Positions 41,746 to 49,842 of a stretch of 64,000 bases of DNA are shown in pieces. The DNA is from Thermatribacter velox. Lineage in GTDB: Bacteria > Atribacterota > Atribacteria > Atribacterales > Thermatribacteraceae. The notes under the pieces were generated by a model that saw only the letters and a list, made by a program, of their open reading frames with translations, searched no databases and had not been told where the DNA came from. Every line of letters starts with the position of its first letter. Position 1 is the first letter of the stretch. The translations under genes were made by a program, and so were the position numbers. The stretch covers positions 1,376,001 through 1,440,000 of the forward strand of contig NZ_CP121689.1 in assembly GCF_038396615.1 (NCBI RefSeq), read 5' to 3'.

Positions 41746-43473
41746 TTACAGAAAATTGCCGGTTACCCGGTAAGCCTCTTCAATGGTGGTGATACCTGCG
41801 CGGACCTTGCGCAGGGCGTTTTCTCTCAAGGTACGCATACCCTTTTCCTGCGCCTTGCGGGCAAGCTCCCGCTCGGTGACTCCTGAAAGCACCATCTGCC
41901 GCAATTCTTCGTCCATGACTAAGACCTCGCTCACTGCTACTCTGCCTCGGTAGCCGGTTTGGTTGCAGCGAGAACAACCCTTGCCTCGATACACGGTGAC
42001 CACGCTCTCTTCACCCTCGCTTATTTCCCGAGCAATTTCTCCTTTCACCTCAATAGGTATCCGACAAAAAGTGCATATCTTGCGCACCAAGCGCTGAGCC
42101 ACGGCACCAACCAGGGCTGAAGAAATCAGGTAAGGGGCTACACCCATCTCAGCAAGCCGGATTACTGCTCCACAGGCAGTGTTGGTGTGCAGAGTGGAGA
42201 AAACCAGGTGCCCGGTGAGCGCTGCGTGAACCGCTATTTCAGCCGTTTCGCGGTCCCGAATCTCACCCACCATGATGACATCAGGGTCCTGACGCATGAT
42301 GGAACGTAAAACGTTGGCAAAGGTGAGGCCAATTTGGGGTTTTACCTGTACCTGGTTAATACCCTCCAGGCGGTACTCTACCGGGTCTTCAATGGTGATT
42401 ATGTTCAAATCGGGTTTGTTGATAAAGTTGAGCGCTGAGTACAGAGTAGTGGTTTTTCCACTTCCGGTAGGTCCGGTGAGCAAAATCATGCCGTAGGGGT
42501 ACTGGATAATCCGATAAAACCTTTCGAGTTCTTCAGGTTCAAAACCCAGGCGGTCTAAGTCCAGAACCAGAGCAGATTTGTCAAGAATGCGCATCACGAT
42601 TTTTTCGCCGTAAATGGTGGGAAGCGAGGATACCCGGAAATCGACAGCCCGGTTGTCAACCATTACCTGGAAGCGGCCGTCCTGGGGCAGGCGGCGCTCG
42701 GCGATGTCCATCCGGGCCAGAATTTTCACCCTGGAGACCAGGGCGGGGTGGACTTTCACCGAGGTGGAGGTTGCATCCCGAAGAATACCATCAACCCGGA
42801 AGCGAATGCGCACTTTCTCTTCCTGGGGCTCAATGTGAATGTCGCTGGCGCCACTGCGGATAGCCTGGAGAATGATCATGTTGACCACCCGCACGATAGG
42901 AGCTTCTTCACCCAAGGCCCGGAGCTGGTCGATGCGGATTTCCTCTTCATCCATAGAAAGAGCAAGCGCTCCACCCTCATCTTCTACTTCCCTCACAATC
43001 TCTTCAACCGATTCTCCGATGCCGTAATAGGTGTTTATGGTTCTTTCAATATCTTCTGCGGGAGCCATAAGGGGTTTCACTTTACGACGGGTCATCATCT
43101 CTACCCGGTCAATGGCTACCACGTCCACAGGGTTAGCCATGGCCAAAAGCAAAGTACCGTTTTCCTCTCCTATCAAAACCACTTTGTGCTGGCGGCAGAA
43201 CTTTTCGGGAAGCAGGGCGACCACCTTGGGGTCAATCAGGTAATTGCTGAGGTCCACGTAGGGAGCTCCCAGTTGCTGGGCAAGGGCGTCAAAAAGGTCT
43301 CGTTCCGTAACCAGGCCTTTTCTGAGGAGAATTTCACCCAGCTTTTCGCCGGTTTCCTTCTGAATTGTTAGTGCTTCCTGCAACTCCTGAGGGGTTATCT
43401 TGCCCCGCTCAACCAGTATTTCACCCAGTTTTCGCGAATTCAGGGAAGGAAGCTGTGTGTGATTGGTAGCCAA
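41746..43473 (-). CDS. pilB: Pilus extension ATPase PilB
   Basis: Assembly ATPase of the pilus. The 575-residue protein has an N-terminal MshEN-type region (about 14-165, with KLGEILVERG and KLGEILLRKG repeats that in relatives bind cyclic-di-GMP), ASDIHIEPQ, Walker A GPTGSGKTTTLY, EDPVEYRLEGINQVQV, Walker B MRQDPDVIMVGEIRD, and a tetracysteine zinc site (KICTFC and CSRCNQTG). The start is TTG 43473 behind a GGGGG stretch; no in-frame ATG is nearby. It is the first pilus gene, 20 bases after aroE. Confidence 0.95.
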   Translation of the reverse strand: MATNHTQLPSLNSRKLGEILVERGKITPQELQEALTIQKETGEKLGEILLRKGLVTERDLFDALAQQLGAPYVDLSNYLIDPKVVALLPEKFCRQHKVVLIGEENGTLLLAMANPVDVVAIDRVEMMTRRKVKPLMAPAEDIERTINTYYGIGESVEEIVREVEDEGGALALSMDEEEIRIDQLRALGEEAPIVRVVNMIILQAIRSGASDIHIEPQEEKVRIRFRVDGILRDATSTSVKVHPALVSRVKILARMDIAERRLPQDGRFQVMVDNRAVDFRVSSLPTIYGEKIVMRILDKSALVLDLDRLGFEPEELERFYRIIQYPYGMILLTGPTGSGKTTTLYSALNFINKPDLNIITIEDPVEYRLEGINQVQVKPQIGLTFANVLRSIMRQDPDVIMVGEIRDRETAEIAVHAALTGHLVFSTLHTNTACGAVIRLAEMGVAPYLISSALVGAVAQRLVRKICTFCRIPIEVKGEIAREISEGEESVVTVYRGKGCSRCNQTGYRGRVAVSEVLVMDEELRQMVLSGVTERELARKAQEKGMRTLRENALRKVRAGITTIEEAYRVTGNFL

Positions 43474-43493
43474 ACAGAAACCCCCTTCGGCAT

Positions 43494-44345
43494 TTAGCTT
43501 TCGAGTGCCCCGAACATCACATCAAGCGGGGCCTGGTGCCCAGTAAACAATCGGAAGCTTTCCGCTCCCTGAAAAATCAGCATATCCCTTCCGTCAAAGT
43601 TCCTGATGTTTTTCTCCTCTGCCTTTTTCACAAGCGGCGTTCCTTTCTTGCCATAGACAAGGTCTATAACCCAGTGAAGGCCTGAAAGATATCCCCAGGG
43701 AAGGGGTATCTCCTCACCTTTTAAGCCCAGTGCCGTTGCGTTGATTATAGCATAAATCTCCCTGAAGGTTGGTTCTTTATCTGGTTGTTCAAAAAGGCTT
43801 GTCCAGCTTAGACTCTCCACCGGACAGGTGAGAGCTTTGCGAGACCACTCCAGAAAAAGCCTGGCTCTTTCCCAGCTACGGTTAGCAACCCATATTCTGG
43901 TAACCTTTACTTCATTCAGTGCACAGGCCACTGCTCGGGCTGCCCCTCCGGCTCCCAAGAGAAGTACCTCTCTGCCTTCAAGCTGTGCCCCATTTTTGTG
44001 CAGGGCTTTCATAAAACCTATTACATCAGTATTATAGCCGACCAACTTTCCGTTTTCGTTTACCACGGTGTTCACTGCTTCCAGCAACGCAGCATGCTCA
44101 TGCAGGCTATCCATAAAATTCACTGCCAGTTCCTTATGGGGCACGGTGAGATTGGCACCCCTGAATCCCAGCGCTTTCAAGCCATAGAGCGCATCTTTTA
44201 AATCATCGGGAGCAACATCGAAAGCAAGGTACACATAGGGAAGTCCCAGTTTCTGGAGCGCAGCGTTTTGAAAAAGAGGAGAAAGGGAATGCTGGACAGG
44301 ATGTCCCAGGAGCGCAAGCAGTGAAAATTCTGACGTTATCCGCAT
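43494..44345 (-). CDS. aroE: Shikimate dehydrogenase
   Basis: NADPH-dependent reduction of dehydroshikimate. The 283-residue protein has LLGHPVQHSLSPLFQNAAL with the substrate Ser pair, ANLTVPHKELA with the catalytic Lys, EAVNTVV, YNTDVIGFM with the Asp, the dinucleotide loop LLGAGGAARAVACAL and QGAESFRLFTGHQAP. ATG 44345 lies 4 bases after yqeG. It is the fifth core shikimate-pathway gene in the window. Confidence 0.96.
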   Translation of the reverse strand: MRITSEFSLLALLGHPVQHSLSPLFQNAALQKLGLPYVYLAFDVAPDDLKDALYGLKALGFRGANLTVPHKELAVNFMDSLHEHAALLEAVNTVVNENGKLVGYNTDVIGFMKALHKNGAQLEGREVLLLGAGGAARAVACALNEVKVTRIWVANRSWERARLFLEWSRKALTCPVESLSWTSLFEQPDKEPTFREIYAIINATALGLKGEEIPLPWGYLSGLHWVIDLVYGKKGTPLVKKAEEKNIRNFDGRDMLIFQGAESFRLFTGHQAPLDVMFGALES

Positions 44346-44349
44346 GGCA

Positions 44350-44856
44350 CTATGCTTTCCTCCAGTGCTTTTTGAGTAACCATCTCTCTATTTTGCGGAC
44401 CAGGCGGGTCAAAAGAAATTCCTTTTTGTTGAGCGGAATGACCAGGATGGTAAAAAGACCCATCCGATTCCCGCCCCACACATCAGTGAACACCTGGTCC
44501 CCTACTACTGCCACTTCTGAGCGTTCCAGGCCCATAGCTTTGAGCGCTTCCCGAAATCCACGACGGCGTGGCTTGCGTGCAGAATGGATTCCCGGAACCT
44601 CAAGCTTTTCAGAAAAGTAGCGGACTCGCCGCGGTAGAGCGTTGGAAACAATGTACACTTGAAAGCCCAGGTTTTTAACCCGTTGCATCCAGGAAACGGT
44701 ATCTGGAGAAAGCTGGTATCCATTCCAGGCCACCAGGGTGTTGTCAAGGTCCAGAATAAAACCTTTTATTCCTCTTTTGCGCAGTGCATCAAGAGGAATA
44801 TCAGAAAGTTTTCTTACGTAAAGGTCCGGCAGCCATCTGCGAAACAGAGACTTCAT
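44350..44856 (-). CDS. yqeG: YqeG family HAD phosphatase
   Basis: HAD-superfamily IIIA hydrolase. The 168-residue product has motif I FILDLDNTLV (Asp36 and Asp38), motif II SNALP, Lys and motif III GDQVFTDVWGGNRMG. The family, including yeast Gep4 phosphatidylglycerophosphatase, often acts on lipid phosphates, so a PGP phosphatase role is plausible but not proven. Proximity to aroE echoes the Firmicutes yqeG-yqeH-aroE neighbourhood. The ATG overlaps mltG as ATGA. Confidence 0.88.
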   Translation of the reverse strand: MKSLFRRWLPDLYVRKLSDIPLDALRKRGIKGFILDLDNTLVAWNGYQLSPDTVSWMQRVKNLGFQVYIVSNALPRRVRYFSEKLEVPGIHSARKPRRRGFREALKAMGLERSEVAVVGDQVFTDVWGGNRMGLFTILVIPLNKKEFLLTRLVRKIERWLLKKHWRKA

Positions 44857-45839
44857 GGGGTAACCTGCTCCCGGTTTTCAAGGTGTTCCCTGTAAGTACG
44901 AGAAAAACGGTGCCGACCATCCTCACCGAGCACAAAGTAAAGGTAGTCGCTTTTTTCAGGATAAAGTACTGCAAGCAAAGAAGCAAGACCCGGATTGCAA
45001 ATAGGTTGGGGAGGAAGCCCCTTGGAAAGATAAGTATTAAAGGGAGAATTGATTTTTAAATCTTCAAGCGTTAGATGGTCAACCCAGACCCCCTTTTCCC
45101 TATACAGAGCATAAACTACAGAGGCACAGGATTGCAGCTTCATGCCGGCTTGCAGGCGGTTCAGGAATACAGAAGCAATCAGGGGACGGTCTTCAGCAGC
45201 TTTGGCTTCCCGCTCTACCAGTGAGGCCAGGATAACCAGGCCCTGCAAAGGAAGCGGGGCCTCGCTCTTCCAGTAATGTTCTCTCAGGAAAGTTTCTTCA
45301 AAGCGCTCAAGCTGTGCTTCGATGACCTGATGAGGGGAAGCGGGCACTGAGAAAAAATAGGTATCTGGAAAAAGAAAACCTTCTAAGGAAGAGAGTCCTT
45401 TCAACCACTCCCGATCAAAAAGGGTAGGATTATCAACCAGAGAGAGGTATTCTTCCTTGGAGCAAATCCCCTTTTCTTCCAGCACCTGGGCCATTTGCTG
45501 AGAAGTGAAGCCTTCTGGAAAGGTAACCTTAACGAGGAGCTGTTCACCCCTGGTAAGTATTTCCACGAGTTGTGCAGGGGGCATTCCTCGTTTTAGGAGG
45601 TAACTCCCAGCACGCAGTCCCCGGGGAGCAACCAAACCAGCCATGACCTGGAAAGGCCAGGGATTTCGAATGATTGCTTCGTCTTTCAAAAGAAGCGCTA
45701 TTTCCCTCACCGACAGCCCTTTGGGAATCAGCACCTCTTTAAAACTTTCCCCTTCGGAAAAGTCAGCGTAAAACCAAAGATAGACCAGAACACATATTAT
45801 CCACAAAAGGGAGAGCTCAAGAACGGTTTTTGACTTCAT
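44853..45839 (-). CDS. mltG: Endolytic murein transglycosylase MltG
   Basis: Membrane-anchored lytic transglycosylase that terminates glycan strands. The 328-residue protein has one N-terminal transmembrane segment (about 5-24), a LysM-like subdomain (IPKGLSVREIALLLKDEAII) and the YceG catalytic core with VILASLVEREAKAAEDRPLIASVFLNRL containing the catalytic Glu, and SPFNTYLSKGLPPQPICNPGLASL. ATG 45839 lies inside the ruvX end (23-base overlap); the frame opens 42 codons earlier in a region fully covered by ruvX. Confidence 0.94.
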   Translation of the reverse strand: MKSKTVLELSLLWIICVLVYLWFYADFSEGESFKEVLIPKGLSVREIALLLKDEAIIRNPWPFQVMAGLVAPRGLRAGSYLLKRGMPPAQLVEILTRGEQLLVKVTFPEGFTSQQMAQVLEEKGICSKEEYLSLVDNPTLFDREWLKGLSSLEGFLFPDTYFFSVPASPHQVIEAQLERFEETFLREHYWKSEAPLPLQGLVILASLVEREAKAAEDRPLIASVFLNRLQAGMKLQSCASVVYALYREKGVWVDHLTLEDLKINSPFNTYLSKGLPPQPICNPGLASLLAVLYPEKSDYLYFVLGEDGRHRFSRTYREHLENREQVTP

Positions 45840-46230
45840 AGCGTTTAAGGTAGGTTTCAAGCAGGATAACCGCTGCAAGCTGGTCAATGATTTTTTTTCT
45901 CCGACTACGGGAAAGATCCGCTTCGAGTAGCCTACGTTCTGCTTCTTTGGTGGTGAGACGCTCATCGAGGAGAACCACTTCTCCGGAAAACTCTTTCTTT
46001 AGCTTTTCCAGGAACTTTCTCACCAGGTTGGCCTCCCGCTTTTCCTCTCCTCCCAGCCGCAGCGGAAAACCCACCACGATAAGCTCAATTTGGTTTTTTC
46101 GGGCTTGCTCAAGTACTCTGGAGACCGTCTCCTGGAGAGTGCCTCCAGCCAAGACTCCCCCTGAAAAAGCAAAGTTGCTGCCCCGATTGAAAGCCAGGCC
46201 CAGGTGCCTGGTTCCCCAGTCGATAGCCAT
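45817..46230 (-). CDS. ruvX: RuvX/YqgF family Holliday-junction resolvase-like nuclease
   Basis: RNase-H-fold nuclease; in bacteria implicated in 16S rRNA 5-prime processing and proposed as a Holliday junction resolvase. The 137-residue product starts MAIDWGTRHLGLAF with the catalytic Asp, then VVGFPLRLGGEE and LLDERLTTKEAERRL, and ends DQLAAVILLETYL with the third acidic residue. ATG 46230 shares one base with the alaS stop (TAATG); the frame continues 19 codons upstream. alaS-ruvX-mltG is the standard Firmicutes order. Confidence 0.93.
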   Translation of the reverse strand: MAIDWGTRHLGLAFNRGSNFAFSGGVLAGGTLQETVSRVLEQARKNQIELIVVGFPLRLGGEEKREANLVRKFLEKLKKEFSGEVVLLDERLTTKEAERRLLEADLSRSRRKKIIDQLAAVILLETYLKRYEVKNRS

Positions 46231-48848
46231 TATTCTGGGGATTCTCTGTTTACCAGCCTGCACAGTTCCTCCACGAACGCTGCCCATTTGTCCCGGGGTA
46301 CACCCCCAAACTGGACCAGGTGAGGTCGACCTCCTCCCCCACCCCCGGAAACCTTGAGGGCTTCTTTGACCAGCTTTTTAAGGTCCAGATTCCTTACTAA
46401 TTGTCCGGTGGTGCCCACCAGACCCTGAACTCGACCCTCTTTTTCCATCCCCAAAACAACCACCCGGGAAAGAGGCTGGTCTCGTAATTCATCAAAAACT
46501 GGACGCAGAGTTTCGATATCCAAGGAGGCGTCGCTAAAGAGATGGGAAAATACCCGTTCCTTGCTTTCCAGGATTTTCTGGCGAACGAGGTCCACTGTTG
46601 CCTGTCTTTTAAACTGAGTTAACTCCTTTTTAAGCTGCTTATTCTCTTCGAGTAACCCCTGCACTTTATCAAGAAGTTGCGATTCATCGATTTCAACCGC
46701 TTCTTTAAGCGATTTTACCAATTGTGCGTCTTTTTGGAACCTTTCCAGAGCCAGTGGACCAGCTACAGCTTCTATACGGCGTATGCCAGAACCTATGCTT
46801 CCTTCAGAAATTATTCGAAAAAGGCCAGCTTGAGCAGTTCGAGTAAGATGTGTTCCTCCGCACAGTTCTGCAGAGTACCCCAAAACCCGCACTACCCGTA
46901 CCTCTTTCTGGTATTTCTCGTCAAAAAGAGCAATCACTCCACTCCGGCGGGCCTCCTCCAGGGTGGTATAGCTCACCACAACTGGCAGGTCTTCAAAAAT
47001 TTTTGCGTTGACTTCTGCTTCCACCGCTTTGATTTCCTCCTCAGTGAGGGGAGCAAAATGGGCAAAGTCAAACCTCAACCCCTGCTCACCTACCCAGGAA
47101 CCAGCCTGTTTAACCTGTTCTCCAAGCAGATTGCGCAGCGCCCGGTGAAGCAGATGGGTGCAGGTGTGATGAATAGCCAGCATTCTCCTTCTTCGGGAAT
47201 CAACCCGGGCAACCACCACCTCGCCCGCTTGCAGCCTGCCTCGTTCCACCCGTCCTTGATGGACAATGCAGGACTCCCCCACCAAGAAAACCCTATTTAT
47301 CCTTGCCAACCCCTGTGGGGCAATGATAAAGCCGGTATCCCATTCTTGACCACCTTTTTCCGGGTAAAAGGGAGTCCGTTCCAGGACCAGAAAAACCTCT
47401 TCTCCTTGTGCAGCCTGGTCACAGAAGCCTTCTTTGCTCAACAAAACCAGAATTTTGCTCTCCCCTTCCAGGCTATCATAGCCTGTGAACTCGCTTTTGA
47501 ATGAACCAAGCGCCTCTTCAAGGGCTTTGTAATCCCTGAGTGCCTGTTCTTTTTCTTGGAAAGCCTTTTTGCCCCGCAGGCGCTGGGCTTCCATTTCCTG
47601 CTTGAACTCTTCATCAGAATAGTCCAGGCCCTCTTCCTGAAGCACTTCCCGAGCCACATCGGCTGGAAAACCATAGGTGTCGTAAAGCTTGAATATTTCC
47701 CTACCTGAAACTGTTTTCAGCCCTTCTTTTCTGGCTTTGCTCACCATCTCTTCCAGCAGAGAAAGCCCTGACTTCAGAGTAAGGTCGAACTTTTCTTCTT
47801 CCTGAAAAACTACCTGAGAAATCAGGCGTGATTTATCAACGAGCTCTGGGTAAAAATCCTTCATTATTTCAATAACTTTGAAGACCAGTTCATACAGGAA
47901 AGGCTTCTCAAGTCCCAACTTCCTGCCATAGCGATAGGCTCTGCGAATCAACCTGCGCAGGACATAGCCTCTGCCTTCGTTGGAAGGAAAAATTCCGTCG
48001 GCAATCAAGAAAGTAACTGCCCGCACATGGTCAGCAACTACTCTAAAAAAAGGAAGAGTAGAAGAATGGTAATCAAGTCCGCTCCGCTTCTTGAGCTCTT
48101 CGATGATGGGTAGGAAAAGATCGGTTTCGAAATTGCTGTCTACTCCCTGCACCACCGAGGCAATGCGCTCCAGCCCCATTCCGGTGTCAATGTTTTTGCG
48201 CGGGAGCTCACGCAAGCTGCCATCGCTCTGTCGGTCAAATTCCATAAATACCAGATTCCAGACCTCAAGATAGCGGTCACAATCGCAGCCGGGTTTACAC
48301 TCTGGCTTCCCACAGGAAAGCCTCTCTCCAAAGTCAAAATAGATTTCTGAACAGTAACCGCAGGGACCCACGGGACCAGAGGCCCAGAAATTGTCCTCAT
48401 CCCCCAGAAGGACGATTTTCTCTTCAGGTACCCCCACCACGTCCTTCCAGATGTGAAAAGCTTCTTCGTCTTTTTCGTGAACCGAAACCCAGAGTTTCTC
48501 TTCAGACAGCTTCAGCCTGTGCACCAGGAACTCCCAGGCAAAGATGCAGGCTTCTTTTTTAAAGTAATCTCCGAAGGAGAAGTTGCCCAACATTTCAAAA
48601 AAAGTATGATGGCGCCTGGTAAAGCCCACCTTGTCCAGGTCGCTCACCCGTACACACTTTTGGACCGTGCACACGCGCGGATACAGGGGCTCTTTTTTAC
48701 CCAGGAAGAAAGGTTTGAAGGGAACCATACCCGCTATGGTCAAAAGGAGAGTAGGATCATCTGGTATCAGGGAAGCACTGGGAAGGACCCGGTGTCCTTT
48801 TTCTTCAAAGAAGGATAGAAACAGCTGCCTCAGTTGGTTGCTGTTCAT
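46230..48848 (-). CDS. alaS: Alanyl-tRNA synthetase
   Basis: Charges tRNA-Ala and edits Ser and Gly mischarging. The 872-residue protein has the class II aminoacylation core (RQLFLSFFEEKGHRVLPSASLIP, RHHTFFEMLGNFSFGDYFK), the editing domain with HHTCTHLLHRALR and CGGTHLTRTAQ zinc-binding residues, and a C-terminal DHHA1 domain with a Gly-rich VSGGGGGGRPHLVQFGG loop. ATG 48848 begins the conserved part, and its start lies 44 bases inside the upstream gene. No T-box leader precedes it. Confidence 0.97.
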   Translation of the reverse strand: MNSNQLRQLFLSFFEEKGHRVLPSASLIPDDPTLLLTIAGMVPFKPFFLGKKEPLYPRVCTVQKCVRVSDLDKVGFTRRHHTFFEMLGNFSFGDYFKKEACIFAWEFLVHRLKLSEEKLWVSVHEKDEEAFHIWKDVVGVPEEKIVLLGDEDNFWASGPVGPCGYCSEIYFDFGERLSCGKPECKPGCDCDRYLEVWNLVFMEFDRQSDGSLRELPRKNIDTGMGLERIASVVQGVDSNFETDLFLPIIEELKKRSGLDYHSSTLPFFRVVADHVRAVTFLIADGIFPSNEGRGYVLRRLIRRAYRYGRKLGLEKPFLYELVFKVIEIMKDFYPELVDKSRLISQVVFQEEEKFDLTLKSGLSLLEEMVSKARKEGLKTVSGREIFKLYDTYGFPADVAREVLQEEGLDYSDEEFKQEMEAQRLRGKKAFQEKEQALRDYKALEEALGSFKSEFTGYDSLEGESKILVLLSKEGFCDQAAQGEEVFLVLERTPFYPEKGGQEWDTGFIIAPQGLARINRVFLVGESCIVHQGRVERGRLQAGEVVVARVDSRRRRMLAIHHTCTHLLHRALRNLLGEQVKQAGSWVGEQGLRFDFAHFAPLTEEEIKAVEAEVNAKIFEDLPVVVSYTTLEEARRSGVIALFDEKYQKEVRVVRVLGYSAELCGGTHLTRTAQAGLFRIISEGSIGSGIRRIEAVAGPLALERFQKDAQLVKSLKEAVEIDESQLLDKVQGLLEENKQLKKELTQFKRQATVDLVRQKILESKERVFSHLFSDASLDIETLRPVFDELRDQPLSRVVVLGMEKEGRVQGLVGTTGQLVRNLDLKKLVKEALKVSGGGGGGRPHLVQFGGVPRDKWAAFVEELCRLVNRESPE

Positions 48849-49842
48849 AGCTCGACCGCCTTTCTTCGAAGTCCACAACCTGAAAAGTGTTCAAGCGCCG
48901 ATTGGTGGATGGTAACCATCGCACTGTTATGGGAACCACAAAGTCTGGTTGCAGTTTCCCCCGCTCTATCCAGTAGAGAGCCTCAGCGTTATTATACTGG
49001 CCAGGATTTGCTCTGGCTACCAGAGTGAGTGGTTTTTCCACCCAGAAAATTTCATCAACTTCCGAAATTGCCCGCAGGTTTGCATCCAGTGTTTTTCGCA
49101 GGGTGGGGGGTGGAGAGGGTGAAAGGTTCACCAGAGCGATGTTTTTGCGAAGGGTGCCGATGATTTTGACGTTGGCTATTCGGGCATGAAAGTTTGAGCG
49201 CTCCAGGGTGTTCAAAAGGTAGGCATTACTCTTGGCCACAGCGCTACCATGGAAGTCCGAAGCCAAGGGTTTTAAAAGGTGTTTCAGAAAGCAGCCTTCT
49301 CGCTGCTCGTTTTCTCCAATGCGCAGAATTGGAATTTCCAGAAAATGAGCAAGTTTCAGGATCGTTGTCTTGTCAAACTGAAAAAGCGGCGAAAAGGTGC
49401 CGTTAAAAAACTTGATTCCCCGCATACCCCAGCTGTCGCTGCGGTTAAACCCTCCCACGATAAGCACTTTTTCACCAAAATGAGCCCTTATTTTGCCCAA
49501 CTTGGCTTTACGGGTACAGCGGTTACAAGCAGGACCTCCCCGGGCCACAGAGACAATATCTTTTTCTCCGTCAATCCATACCTGCTTTACTCCAAATTCG
49601 CGAACCAACGCTTCCACATTCCTTCTTGCCTGGGAGGGTAAGTACTTACCCCAGTCTACGGTGCAAGCAATAACCTTTTCTCTGCCCAGCGCACAGATAG
49701 CAATGAACAGGGCGAGTGTACTGTCTACGCCCCCCGAAAAAGCAACTACCACTTTTTCGAAAGAGGAAGCTACGTTCTTCAGTTCTTCCTTGACCGAACT
49801 AAAAAGCTTAAAAAGCGAAGAACGTTCCTTATCCAGCATCAT
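48805..49842 (-). CDS. PP-loop ATPase, LarE/TtuA-like sulfurtransferase candidate
   Basis: Adenine-nucleotide alpha-hydrolase fold protein of 345 residues with the PP-loop FSGGVDST (35-42). Three cysteines, C106-x2-C109 and C184, are placed as in [4Fe-4S]-binding PP-loop sulfurtransferases such as Thermotoga LarE and TtuA, which hold the cluster with three Cys. A C-terminal domain (about 230-345) has no match I know. It overlaps the S1 gene stop (ATGATG) and reaches 44 bases into alaS. Substrate could be tRNA, the nickel-pincer cofactor or something else; no larB/larC or tRNA modification gene is beside it. Confidence 0.65.
   Translation of the reverse strand: MMLDKERSSLFKLFSSVKEELKNVASSFEKVVVAFSGGVDSTLALFIAICALGREKVIACTVDWGKYLPSQARRNVEALVREFGVKQVWIDGEKDIVSVARGGPACNRCTRKAKLGKIRAHFGEKVLIVGGFNRSDSWGMRGIKFFNGTFSPLFQFDKTTILKLAHFLEIPILRIGENEQREGCFLKHLLKPLASDFHGSAVAKSNAYLLNTLERSNFHARIANVKIIGTLRKNIALVNLSPSPPPTLRKTLDANLRAISEVDEIFWVEKPLTLVARANPGQYNNAEALYWIERGKLQPDFVVPITVRWLPSTNRRLNTFQVVDFEERRSSYEQQPTEAAVSILL

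Noticed and set aside
46677-47504. Plus-strand open frame of 275 codons
   Set aside because: Antisense to alaS, whose motifs are intact; composition is that of a reversed coding strand.
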